Assembly (NCBI GenBank): GCA_927911235.1
Contig: CAKMOY010000122.1
Span: forward strand, 1 to 7,461
Source: an uncultured Moraxella sp.
GTDB lineage: Bacteria; Pseudomonadota; Gammaproteobacteria; Pseudomonadales; Moraxellaceae
Reading direction: 5' to 3'
DNA length: 7,461 bases
Shown: positions 1 to 5,785 of the stretch, piece after piece
Layout: each line of letters begins with the position of its first letter
How positions within the stretch are numbered: position 1 is the stretch's first letter
Notes under the pieces: model-generated
What the model was told of the DNA's origin: nothing
What the model saw: the letters and a program-made list of their open reading frames with translations, nothing else
Databases searched by the model: none
Made by a program: the position numbers and the translations under genes

Positions 1-1373
1 AACAAACGCTCATCAATATTGACTTGATGACGGTGAATATTGCGAAAAATGCCCCGTATTGCCCACTTGTCCAACGATGGCAATGTGTGGCGACTTGACT
101 GCCAAATCAGTCCTGCAAACGACACCAAAATCCCCACCACCAAGCCAATATTTAACCCAAATACCAACACGCCAATCAGTGCCACCGCAAACGCCAAAGC
201 GTCCAATCGGTCGCTGACAAGGGCTTTTTTAAAGGTGGTCATATCAATGAGACTGACAATCGCCACCATAATATTCGCCCCCAAAACCGCGTAGGGCAAA
301 GGGGCAAGGTATGGGGCAAACCACAGCACGCACACCGCCATCACCACCACCGACAGCACACTTGCCAAAGGCGATGTCGCCCCTGCGTCCACATTGACCG
401 CCGTGCGAGAAAATCCGCCCACCACCGTAAACGACTGAAAAAACGCCCCAATGATATTGGCAAGCCCCAAGCCTTTTAATTCTTGATTAGAATAAAAAAT
501 CTCTTGGCGTTTTCTGGCAAAACTGCTCGCCACCGCATCACTTGACACAAAAGCCACCAACGCCATCAAAGCGGATGCAGGCAACAATTGAAAAATCATT
601 GGCAAAAAACTGGTAGAAAACGGCAATACAAACTGGGGCAAACCTTGTGGAATGTCGCCAATGATTTTAATCTGTAAATTATCAAACTGCCAAAAATGAC
701 TGACAATGATGGCAACAATCATTACCATTAATGGCATAAGTTTGCTAAAAAATTGGTATTTTGGCGGTAAAATTTTTGCCAAATAATAGCGATTGCCAAA
801 CAACAGCAAAAACGCCAATCCGCCCACCATAAGTGTTGGCAAATGTATATCAGATAAATGACGAACAAAAGATATGCCATTGGCAAGCACCGTGTTGCCA
901 GTAATGGGAATATTGGTGATAAACTTTATTTGACCAATAAAAATAAGAATGGACGCACCGCTGATAAACCCTGCCGTTACCCCACGACTGATAAACTGGG
1001 TAATCCAGCCCAAGCGAAACCAACTGGCAAGCCACAAAAAAGTACCTGTCATCAGAGCCAATAAACTTGCCAAACGAGCATAATCATCTGGGGGTAAATT
1101 GCCAAACGGTGCTAAGGCTTGAGCGGTCATAATGGCGGTAATCGCCACAGGCCCGACCGCATTGACCGAGCTTGAGCCGACCCACGCATAGACTAGCACA
1201 GGGACAATGGCACTATACAGCCCATAGACAGGCGGTAAGCCTGAGAGCATCGCATAGCCCAAACTTTGTGGAATGACAATCACGCCCACAATCAGCCCTG
1301 CCAAAATGTCTTGGTTAAGGTGGGCTTTTGGGTAGGTTTTTAGCCAGTTGGGTAAGGGGAAAAATGTTTTCAT
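1..1373 (-). CDS. SulP-family anion (sulfate/sulfite-type) transporter, C-terminus cut by window edge
   Basis: An open frame of 457 codons runs uninterrupted from ATG at 1373 to the left edge, so the 3' end lies outside the window. The protein begins MKTFFPLPNWLKTYPKA, then has the first SulP membrane segment (DILAGLIVGVIVIPQSLGYA, about residues 22-41) and the conserved GPVAITAIM stretch (about 74-82). Many hydrophobic segments follow up to about residue 430. The visible end (HRHQVNIDERL) is where the cytoplasmic STAS domain normally starts, so that domain is probably off-window. SulP proteins move sulfate, bicarbonate or related anions across the inner membrane; the substrate here is inferred from the sulfur-gene neighbours. 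It lies 27 bp after the upstream YeeE gene on the same strand and is probably the last gene of that operon. No clear Shine-Dalgarno precedes the start, which fits translation linked to the upstream gene. Confidence 0.9.
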   Translation of the reverse strand, partial: MKTFFPLPNWLKTYPKAHLNQDILAGLIVGVIVIPQSLGYAMLSGLPPVYGLYSAIVPVLVYAWVGSSSVNAVGPVAITAIMTAQALAPFGNLPPDDYARLASLLALMTGTFLWLASWFRLGWITQFISRGVTAGFISGASILIFIGQIKFITNIPITGNTVLANGISFVRHLSDIHLPTLMVGGLAFLLLFGNRYYLAKILPPKYQFFSKLMPLMVMIVAIIVSHFWQFDNLQIKIIGDIPQGLPQFVLPFSTSFLPMIFQLLPASALMALVAFVSSDAVASSFARKRQEIFYSNQELKGLGLANIIGAFFQSFTVVGGFSRTAVNVDAGATSPLASVLSVVVMAVCVLWFAPYLAPLPYAVLGANIMVAIVSLIDMTTFKKALVSDRLDALAFAVALIGVLVFGLNIGLVVGILVSFAGLIWQSSRHTLPSLDKWAIRGIFRNIHRHQVNIDERL

Positions 1374-1400
1374 TGAGTTTTTTTTAATTTTCAAACTTTG

Positions 1401-1841
1401 TTAAAATGCTTTATTGGTTAAAACATTATCTATTTTTGTAGTCAAAAACATCGCCACAAACATCACCGCAAAAAATACCATCGCTTGCCAAACGCCCATA
1501 CCAACCAATACCAATGCAGGGGCAGGACAAATCCCTGCAATCCCCCACCCCATGCCAAAAATCAAAGACCCAATTATCAAACGTTTATCCAAGCCTTGTT
1601 TAATGGACGGAAAATCTTGCCCTAGCAAACTGTGTTTTTTGTGTTTGGTTAGCCAAAATCCGATACTTGCCACGATTAACGCCCCAAGCATGACAAAAAG
1701 CAACGCCGCATTCCAATCCCCTGCCACGTCCAAAAAATTTTGCACCGTCAGCGGATTTGCCATATCGCTCACGATTAAGCCAAGCCCAAAAATCAAACCG
1801 CTGATTAGGCTTATCGCATTTGCAACTGTTTTTTTCATCAT
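1401..1841 (-). CDS. YeeE/YedE-type (DUF6691) sulfur-compound transporter half, PmpB-like
   Basis: This is a 146-aa membrane protein with about four hydrophobic segments. Residues 25-42 (SDMANP, then FLDVAGDW) and GWGIAGICPAPAL (98-110, one cysteine at 105) match the short family that forms the second half of split YeeE/YedE transporters. Full-length YeeE (TsuA) takes up thiosulfate through conserved cysteines. Short paired versions accompany BigR-type repressors in Xylella and Agrobacterium and are proposed to move sulfur compounds. The start is ATG 1841; ATG 1838 is about equally good, since AGGA lies 4 nt before the first and 7 nt before the second. It begins 21 bp after the stop of the partner gene, so co-transcription is very likely. 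The substrate is inferred. Confidence 0.88.
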   Translation of the reverse strand: MMKKTVANAISLISGLIFGLGLIVSDMANPLTVQNFLDVAGDWNAALLFVMLGALIVASIGFWLTKHKKHSLLGQDFPSIKQGLDKRLIIGSLIFGMGWGIAGICPAPALVLVGMGVWQAMVFFAVMFVAMFLTTKIDNVLTNKAF

Positions 1842-1862
1842 GTTATCCTGTATTTTATTCTG

Positions 1863-2288
1863 TTAAAGCAAGCCGAGCCAATGCCGTCCGACATACACCG
1901 TCAAAAACCCTGCCAACATAAAACTCAGCGTTGCCACTAGCGAACGTGGCGAAAAACGAGCATTACCACAGATACCATGCCCACTGGTACAACCTGAGCC
2001 AAGCCGAGTGCCAACGCCTACCAACAGCCCTGCCACCGCATACAGCCAACCATTATTTGATAAATTGAACGTTGGTAAATTCATCACATAGCTTGCCAAA
2101 TAAGGCGAGAGCAATACACCTACCACAAAGCACAACTGCCACCCAAAATCAGGCGAGCGTATTCGCCATAAATTCGCCACAATGCCACTTACGCCTGTGA
2201 TTTTGGCATAAAATAGCCACATTAACATAACGGATAAACCAATGAGCAAACCACCCACAAAGGCGAACATAAAAGCATGATTCAACAT
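1863..2288 (-). CDS. YeeE/YedE-family sulfur-compound transporter half, PmpA-like
   Basis: This 141-aa inner-membrane protein carries the YeeE/YedE signature GTRLGSGCTSGHGICG at residues 93-108, with Cys100 and Cys107. An earlier ITGVSGI loop lies at 30-36. Cysteines of this kind relay thiosulfate or persulfide sulfur in the studied YeeE transporter. The protein is about half the length of full YeeE, and the downstream 146-aa gene supplies the other half, so the two probably form one transporter. The start at 2288 is backed by AAAAAAGG with AGG 6 nt upstream. It is the first gene of a transporter operon that continues into the PmpB-like and SulP genes. Its promoter lies inside the large palindrome at 2293-2346, which points to control by the neighbouring repressor. 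Confidence 0.9.
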   Translation of the reverse strand: MLNHAFMFAFVGGLLIGLSVMLMWLFYAKITGVSGIVANLWRIRSPDFGWQLCFVVGVLLSPYLASYVMNLPTFNLSNNGWLYAVAGLLVGVGTRLGSGCTSGHGICGNARFSPRSLVATLSFMLAGFLTVYVGRHWLGLL

Positions 2289-2292
2289 AAAA

Positions 2293-2346
2293 GACCTTTT
2301 TTAAAATATATTATACATTATAATATAATATATAATCAAAAAGGTC
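2293..2346. promoter_or_regulatory. 54-bp imperfect palindrome, probable repressor operator of the transporter operon
   Basis: The outer arms GACCTTTTT (2293-2301) and AAAAAGGTC (2338-2346) are perfect inverted copies. The inner arms ATATATTATA (2306-2315) and TATAATATAT (2324-2333) are also perfect. Overall 21 of 27 symmetric pairs match. The element covers the -10 and -35 of the transporter promoter and the ribosome binding site. BigR is known to bind an AT-rich inverted repeat over a -10 region, so binding by the nearby ArsR-family protein is the leading inference. Confidence 0.65.
2310..2339 (-). promoter_or_regulatory. Sigma-70-type promoter of the YeeE-YeeE-SulP operon
   Basis: On the minus strand TTGATT (2339-2334) is followed after 18 bp by a perfect TATAAT (2315-2310). 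Transcription would begin near 2303, leaving a leader of about 15 nt that holds the AAGG ribosome site before ATG 2288. A second TATAAT at 2322-2317 is an alternative -10. The whole promoter sits inside the palindrome. Confidence 0.55.
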
Positions 2347-2382
2347 AAAACATTTTATCACAGATTTTTAGCCAATAAAAGT

Positions 2383-2679
2383 TTAACAAACTGCACAAAA
2401 CCGCTGATACAACAGCTCAAGAACCGCCAACGCATCATCATTGGCAATAGAATAATAAATCTGTTTACCATCACGGCGAGCATTGACTAGCCCATCTTTG
2501 CGTAAAATGCCGAGCTGTTGCGACAAACTGGGCTGACCCAATCCAACTTTTTGCTCTAATTCGCCCACACAAAATTCGCCTTGCGTGAGTTGGCATAATA
2601 GCATCAAGCGGTCTGGGTGCGATAAGGATTTTAACAGCTGACTGGCTTGGCTGGCGGACGCTTTCATTTGCGTTAGCAT
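2383..2679 (-). CDS. bigR: ArsR-family sulfide/persulfide-responsive repressor, BigR/SqrR type
   Basis: This is a 98-aa winged-helix protein. SHPDRLMLLCQL (20-31) is the ArsR opening, VGLGQPSLSQQLGILRKDGLV (45-65) the DNA-recognition helix region, and RRDGKQIYYSI (68-78) the wing. Cysteines 29 and 95 are 66 residues apart, exactly the spacing of the reactive pairs in BigR (42/108) and SqrR (41/107), and sit in matching contexts (LLC before the recognition helix; YQRFC at the end). In that family a disulfide or polysulfide bridge between them releases DNA. Cys37 and Cys98 are additional. A classic ArsR metal-binding CxC motif is absent. It is divergent from the dioxygenase gene and upstream of the transporter operon, so it probably controls both and itself. 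The start at 2679 is the first ATG in frame but has no Shine-Dalgarno, and the product is about 15 residues shorter than the relatives. One missing base in the 2716-2719 T run would extend it to ATG 2723. Confidence 0.88.
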   Translation of the reverse strand: MLTQMKASASQASQLLKSLSHPDRLMLLCQLTQGEFCVGELEQKVGLGQPSLSQQLGILRKDGLVNARRDGKQIYYSIANDDALAVLELLYQRFCAVC

Positions 2680-2760
2680 GGTTGCGTCATGATGGGCAGT
2701 TTGGAATTGGTTTGGTTTTGCATGGCGACATTTCCATAAAAATTACAAATGTTGTTTTAT

Positions 2761-2766
2761 ATTATA
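2761..2766 (-). promoter_or_regulatory. Probable -10 box of the ArsR-family repressor gene
   Basis: The plus-strand ATTATA reads TATAAT on the minus strand. Transcription would start near 2754, about 30 nt before ATG 2723 and 75 nt before ATG 2679. No good -35 hexamer is found at 16-18 bp. A short AT-only inverted repeat (TATATTT/AAATATA, 2778-2793) lies just upstream and could be an operator, but such repeats are common by chance in DNA this AT-rich. Confidence 0.35.
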
Positions 2767-2817
2767 ACCGTTTTGAATATATTTAAAAATATAATATTTT
2801 ATTTTTGGTGTTTTGGA

Positions 2818-2846
2818 TTGTATTTTATTATACATTTTTATATAAT
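2818..2846 (+). promoter_or_regulatory. Promoter of the persulfide dioxygenase gene with overlapping inverted repeat
   Basis: TTGTAT (2818-2823) and a perfect TATAAT (2841-2846) are 17 bp apart. Transcription would start near 2853, too close to ATG 2855 for that codon to be the start and 26 nt before ATG 2879. The -10 overlaps an inverted repeat, ACATT (2832-2836), 7 bp, then AATGT (2844-2848), which extends imperfectly outward. ATTATACATT (2827-2836) is identical to 2310-2319 in the transporter promoter, so a shared repressor is likely. Confidence 0.55.
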
Positions 2847-2878
2847 GTTTATAAATGGTTTTAAATAGGGCAATTTTT

Positions 2879-3744
2879 ATGCAAATTCATTCTTTTTTGG
2901 ACAAAGATACCGAAACCTTTACCCATGTGTTAGCGGACAAGGCAAGCCAACTGTGTGCGGTGATTGACCCTGTGTTGGATTTTGATTATAAATCGGGTCG
3001 TACCTTGACTCACAGTGCTGACCAAGTGATTGATTTTATTCACAATCATGGTCTAACGGTGCGTTATATTATAGAAACCCACGCCCACGCCGACCATCTG
3101 TCATCAGCCCCTTATATCAAAGCCAAACTGGGCGGTGAGATTGTGATTGGCAAGCACATTGATACGGTTCAAAAAACTTTTAAAGCGATTTTTAATTTGG
3201 ATATCAGTTTTAAAACCGATGCCAGTCAGTTTGATATATTGACCGAAGAAGGCTCAGCTTTGAGTTTGGGCAACACCACGATTACTGCCATGCACGTGCC
3301 GGGACACACGCCTGCGGATATGGCGTATCAAGCGAGTGATGGGCAAAATAGCGTGGTATTCGTGGGCGATACCATTTTTGCACCAGATGTGGGGACGGCA
3401 CGTTGTGATTTTCCCAATGGCAGTGCCAGCGATTTGTACGATTCTATCGCACGCTTGCTTGCGTTACCTGATGAAACACGGTTGTATTTTTGCCATGACT
3501 ATCCGCCAATGGTAGAGATTATATGGCGTACAGCACCGTTGCCGAACAAAAACAGCACAATATTCATGTCAAACAAACGATTGCCAAAGACGAATTTGTC
3601 AAAATGCGAACCGCACGAGACAAAACCCTGCCCATGCCACGCCTAATTTTGCCTTCAGTACAAGTAAACATCAACGCAGGCGAATTGCCAAACGCCGAAA
3701 ACAACGGCGTGCGTTATCTAAAAATTCCGCTCAATATGTTTTAG
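2879..3744 (+). pseudogene. blh: ETHE1/Blh-type metallo-beta-lactamase persulfide dioxygenase, single-base frameshift
   Basis: The family oxidises glutathione persulfide to sulfite and glutathione with a mononuclear iron. The metal ligands are present, counting from ATG 2879: THAHADH (His68, His70, Asp72, His73), PGHT (His143), GDT (Asp164) and CHDYPP (His206). The frame breaks just after residue 210: the sequence CCGCCAATGG lacks one base after 3507. Adding it gives PPNGRDYMAYSTVAEQ and continues in the typical C-terminus down to PLNMF and TAG at 3742-3744, for 288 aa. As written, frame 1 carries 45 aberrant residues to 3646. ATG 2879 is preferred over in-frame ATG 2855 because AGGG lies 8 nt upstream and the promoter starts near 2853. 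No rhodanese or DUF442 domain is fused, unlike Xylella Blh. If the deletion is real the protein has its ligands but not its C-terminal part, and is probably inactive. Confidence 0.88.
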
Positions 3745-3785
3745 ATTATTCTTTATATTGATTAAAAATTTTAATTGATATATTA

Positions 3786-3873
3786 AATTTTTATCATTTT
3801 ACTCATGATAAAAATTGGCGATAATAAGCAAATGATTTTATCATTTTTTAAAAACCAATTGATTTTATCAATT
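3786..3873. repeat. Cluster of TTTTATCA inverted repeats upstream of the catalase gene
   Basis: Three inverted repeats follow each other. The first is AATTTTTATCA (3786-3796), a 9-nt loop, then TGATAAAAATT (3806-3816), an 11-bp perfect match. The second is AATGA-TTTTA-TCATT (3831-3845). The third is AATTGA-TTTTA-TCAATT (3857-3873). The 11-mer TGATTTTATCA is exact at 3833-3843 and 3860-3870, 27 bp apart. TTTTATCA occurs three times forward and once inverted. The layout suggests a multi-site operator for the catalase gene, with the regulator unknown. No promoter stands out; TTGATT (3758-3763) 17 bp before TATTAA (3781-3786) is a weak candidate. The first hairpin lacks GC pairs and a T tract, so it is a poor terminator for the dioxygenase gene. 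Confidence 0.5.
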
Positions 3874-3898
3874 ATCAAACCCATCAAAAGGAAAACCC

Positions 3899-5418
3899 AT
3901 GAGCGAAAAAAAATGCCCATTTGACCATACATCTTTAACGATGAACAACGGTGCCCCCGTCGCCGACAACCAAAACTCATTGACCGCAGGAGCAAGAGGC
4001 CCACTACTGGCTCAAGACTTGTGGCTAAATGAAAAACTTGCCGACTTTGTGCATGAAGTGATTCCAGAACGCCGTATGCACGCCAAAGGTTCTGGGGCGT
4101 TCGGTACATTTACCGTAACGCACGACATCACACAGTACACCAAAGCTAAAATTTTTAGCGAAATTGGCAAAAAACCGAAATGTTCGCCCGTTTTACTACC
4201 GTTGCAGGTGAGCGTGGTGCGGCTGATGCCGAGCGTGATATTCGTGGTTTTGCCTTAAAATTTTATACCGAAGAAGGCAACTGGGATATGGTCGGCAACA
4301 ATACGCCTGTGTTTTTCCTAAGAGACCCACGCAAATTCCCTGACTTGAACAAAGCGGTCAAGCGAGACCCACGCACCAATATGCGTTCTGCGACCAACAA
4401 TTGGGATTTTTGGACGTTGTTGCCAGAAGCGTTTCACCAAGTGACCATCGTGATGAGCGACCGTGGTATTCCAAAATCTTATCGACATATGCACGGTTTT
4501 GGTTCGCATACTTATAGCTTTATCAATGCAAATAATGAGCGTTTTTGGGTCAAATTCCATTTTCGCACCCAACAAGGTATTGAGAACTTAACCGATGCCG
4601 AAGCTGAGATGATGGTCGGCAAAGACCGTGAAAGTCATCAGCGTGATTTGTATGATGCGATTGAGCGTGGCGACTTTCCAAAGTGGAAAATGTACATTCA
4701 AGTGATGCCTGAAGCACAAGCCGAAACGGTGGATTTTCACCCATTTGACTTAACAAAAGTATGGTCAAAAAAACAATTTCCGTTGATTGAAGTTGGCGAA
4801 TTTGAACTGAATAAAAACCCAGAAAACTTCTTTGCCGATGTGGAACAATCTGCCTTTGCTCCAAGTAACCTAGTTCCGGGTATTAGCGTATCGCCAGACC
4901 GTATGTTGCAGGCTCGTTTGTTTAACTATGCCGATGCACAGCGTTATCGCCTAGGTGTGAACCATTATCAAATCCCTGTCAATCAAGCTCGTTGCCCTGT
5001 GTTCAGCAACCAACGTGATGGACAAGGTCGCATGGACGGTAATTATGGTGGTCGTCCGCATTATGAGCCAAACAGCTTTGGACAATGGCAAGAGCAAGCC
5101 CAATTTGCCGAGCCACCGCTAAAAATCAACGGTGATGCGGCACATTGGAACTATCGTGAAGATGACAACGACTATTTTAGCCAACCAAGAGCCTTGTTTA
5201 ACTTGATGAATGATGAACAAAAACAGGCATTGTTTGACAATACTGCTCGTGCAATGGGCGATGCGTTGGACTTTATCAAATATCGCCATATCCGTAACTG
5301 TGTCAAATGCGACCCTGCGTACGGCGAAGGCGTGGCAAAAGCGTTAGGAATGACGGTGGAAGATGCCCAAAAAGCTCGCGAAACCGACCCTGCTAGACAT
5401 TTGCCAAGTTTTTTATAA
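3899..5418 (+). pseudogene. katA: Monofunctional heme catalase, single-base frameshift near residue 92
   Basis: Catalase breaks hydrogen peroxide into water and oxygen. The start ATG 3899 has AAAAGGA about 6 nt upstream. Frame 1 gives [10 protein letters not shown] to the catalytic His61 ([13 protein letters not shown]) and then goes wrong after GKK. The A run at 4169-4174 has six A where seven are needed; with the added base it reads [18 protein letters not shown] and stays open to TAA at 5418, giving 506 aa, a normal small-subunit length. On the restored numbering the distal Asn is N134 (VGNNTPVFF) and the heme-ligand Tyr is Y344 ([12 protein letters not shown]). The spacings H+73 and H+283 equal those of the human enzyme (75, 148, 358). 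As written, frame 1 stops near 4258. Internal initiation at ATG 4180 would make 412 residues without the catalytic His. No secretion signal is seen, so a cytoplasmic enzyme is expected. It is followed by a strong terminator. Confidence 0.92.
4169..4174 (+). other. A6 run at the catalase frameshift
   Basis: The codons here are GGC AAA AAA CCG. One extra A, or one backward ribosomal step on the tandem lysine codons, gives GGC AAA AAA ACC GAA ATG and restores the catalase frame. This run is therefore the place where a sequencing error, a slipped-strand mutation or transcript slippage would act. Confidence 0.8.
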
Positions 5419-5452
5419 AAAGTTGTTGATAATCGGATAACAATCCAAATAA

Positions 5453-5485
5453 AAAAAGCCGCTTTGTTCTGCAAAACGGCTTTTT
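5453..5485. terminator. Bidirectional intrinsic terminator between the catalase and lipoprotein genes
   Basis: Stem AAAAAGCCGCTTTG (5453-5466) pairs with CAAAACGGCTTTTT (5472-5485) around a TTCTG loop, with a single C/A mismatch. The core AAGCCG/CGGCTT is flanked by A on one side and T on the other, so it can end transcription in both directions. It is 34 bp past the catalase stop and 28 bp past the stop of the convergent lipoprotein gene. Confidence 0.9.
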
Positions 5486-5513
5486 ATTAAATTTAATATT
5501 TTTTAAAAATCAA

Positions 5514-5696
5514 TTAAAATACTTGTTTGCCAAAATTAGCAGGTTCGCCATCTTTTGTACCATCTACTGTTGGGTAAATGGTGTTTTCTTTTTGTGAAAA
5601 ACTGCTGTGTTTATCGCTGATTTTGTCAGCCGTTTTTGTCATTGTGTTACAACCTGCTAACATCAATAGCGTGGCAACTAAAACTAAATGTTTCAT
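5514..5696 (-). CDS. Small predicted lipoprotein of unknown function
   Basis: The product has 60 residues. It starts with a lysine, a hydrophobic stretch and the lipobox LAGC, with the lipidated cysteine at residue 16, so it should be processed by signal peptidase II and anchored in an envelope membrane. The mature part of about 45 residues (CNTMTKTADKISDK, ending NFGKQVF) is polar and has no domain I recognise. The residue after Cys is Asn rather than Asp, so outer-membrane sorting is likely. ATG 5696 is chosen over ATG 5702 because AGG is 7 nt from the former and only 1 nt from the latter. It has its own promoter and shares the convergent terminator. A weak resemblance to entericidin-type lipoproteins just after the cysteine is not enough to name it. 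Confidence 0.75.
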   Translation of the reverse strand: MKHLVLVATLLMLAGCNTMTKTADKISDKHSSFSQKENTIYPTVDGTKDGEPANFGKQVF

Positions 5697-5715
5697 ATTC
5701 ATACCTTTTGTGAAT

Positions 5716-5763
5716 GTTAAAAAATGTTTTACTATTATAAAAGTTTTTTAACATAAAAGTAAA
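5716..5763 (-). promoter_or_regulatory. Promoter of the small lipoprotein gene inside a 9-bp inverted repeat
   Basis: On the minus strand TTTACT (5763-5758), 18 bp, then TATAAT (5739-5734) form a good promoter about 40 bp before the gene. The -10 is centred between GTTAAAAAA (5716-5724) and TTTTTTAAC (5744-5752), a perfect 9-bp inverted repeat with a 19-nt gap. This could be an operator for an unidentified regulator, or chance in AT-rich DNA. Confidence 0.5.
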
Positions 5764-5785
5764 TATTTTTTTTAAATAATAATCA

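Noticed and set aside
1414..1866. Plus-strand 150-codon frame opposite the PmpB-like gene
   Set aside because: The minus-strand product has clear YeeE/DUF6691 motifs and operon spacing; the plus-strand product is low-complexity and unrelated to anything.
2855..2857. Upstream ATG as the start of the persulfide dioxygenase
   Set aside because: It lies almost at the predicted transcription start and has no ribosome site, whereas ATG 2879 has AGGG at 8 nt and gives the usual family N-terminus.
3500..3525. Programmed ribosomal frameshift in the dioxygenase gene
   Set aside because: The site CCG CCA ATG has no slippery sequence, and the family is normally encoded in one frame.
3786..3816. Hairpin as an intrinsic terminator of the dioxygenase gene
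   Set aside because: The stem is nearly all A/T, the 3' side is not followed by a T tract, and it belongs to a set of similar repeats, which fits an operator better.
4318..4864. Minus-strand open frames inside the catalase gene
   Set aside because: They are antisense shadows of a strongly conserved catalase sequence and have no family resemblance or ribosome site.
5514..5696. Entericidin identity for the small lipoprotein
   Set aside because: Only a few residues after the cysteine look similar, and the mature chain is longer and ends differently.
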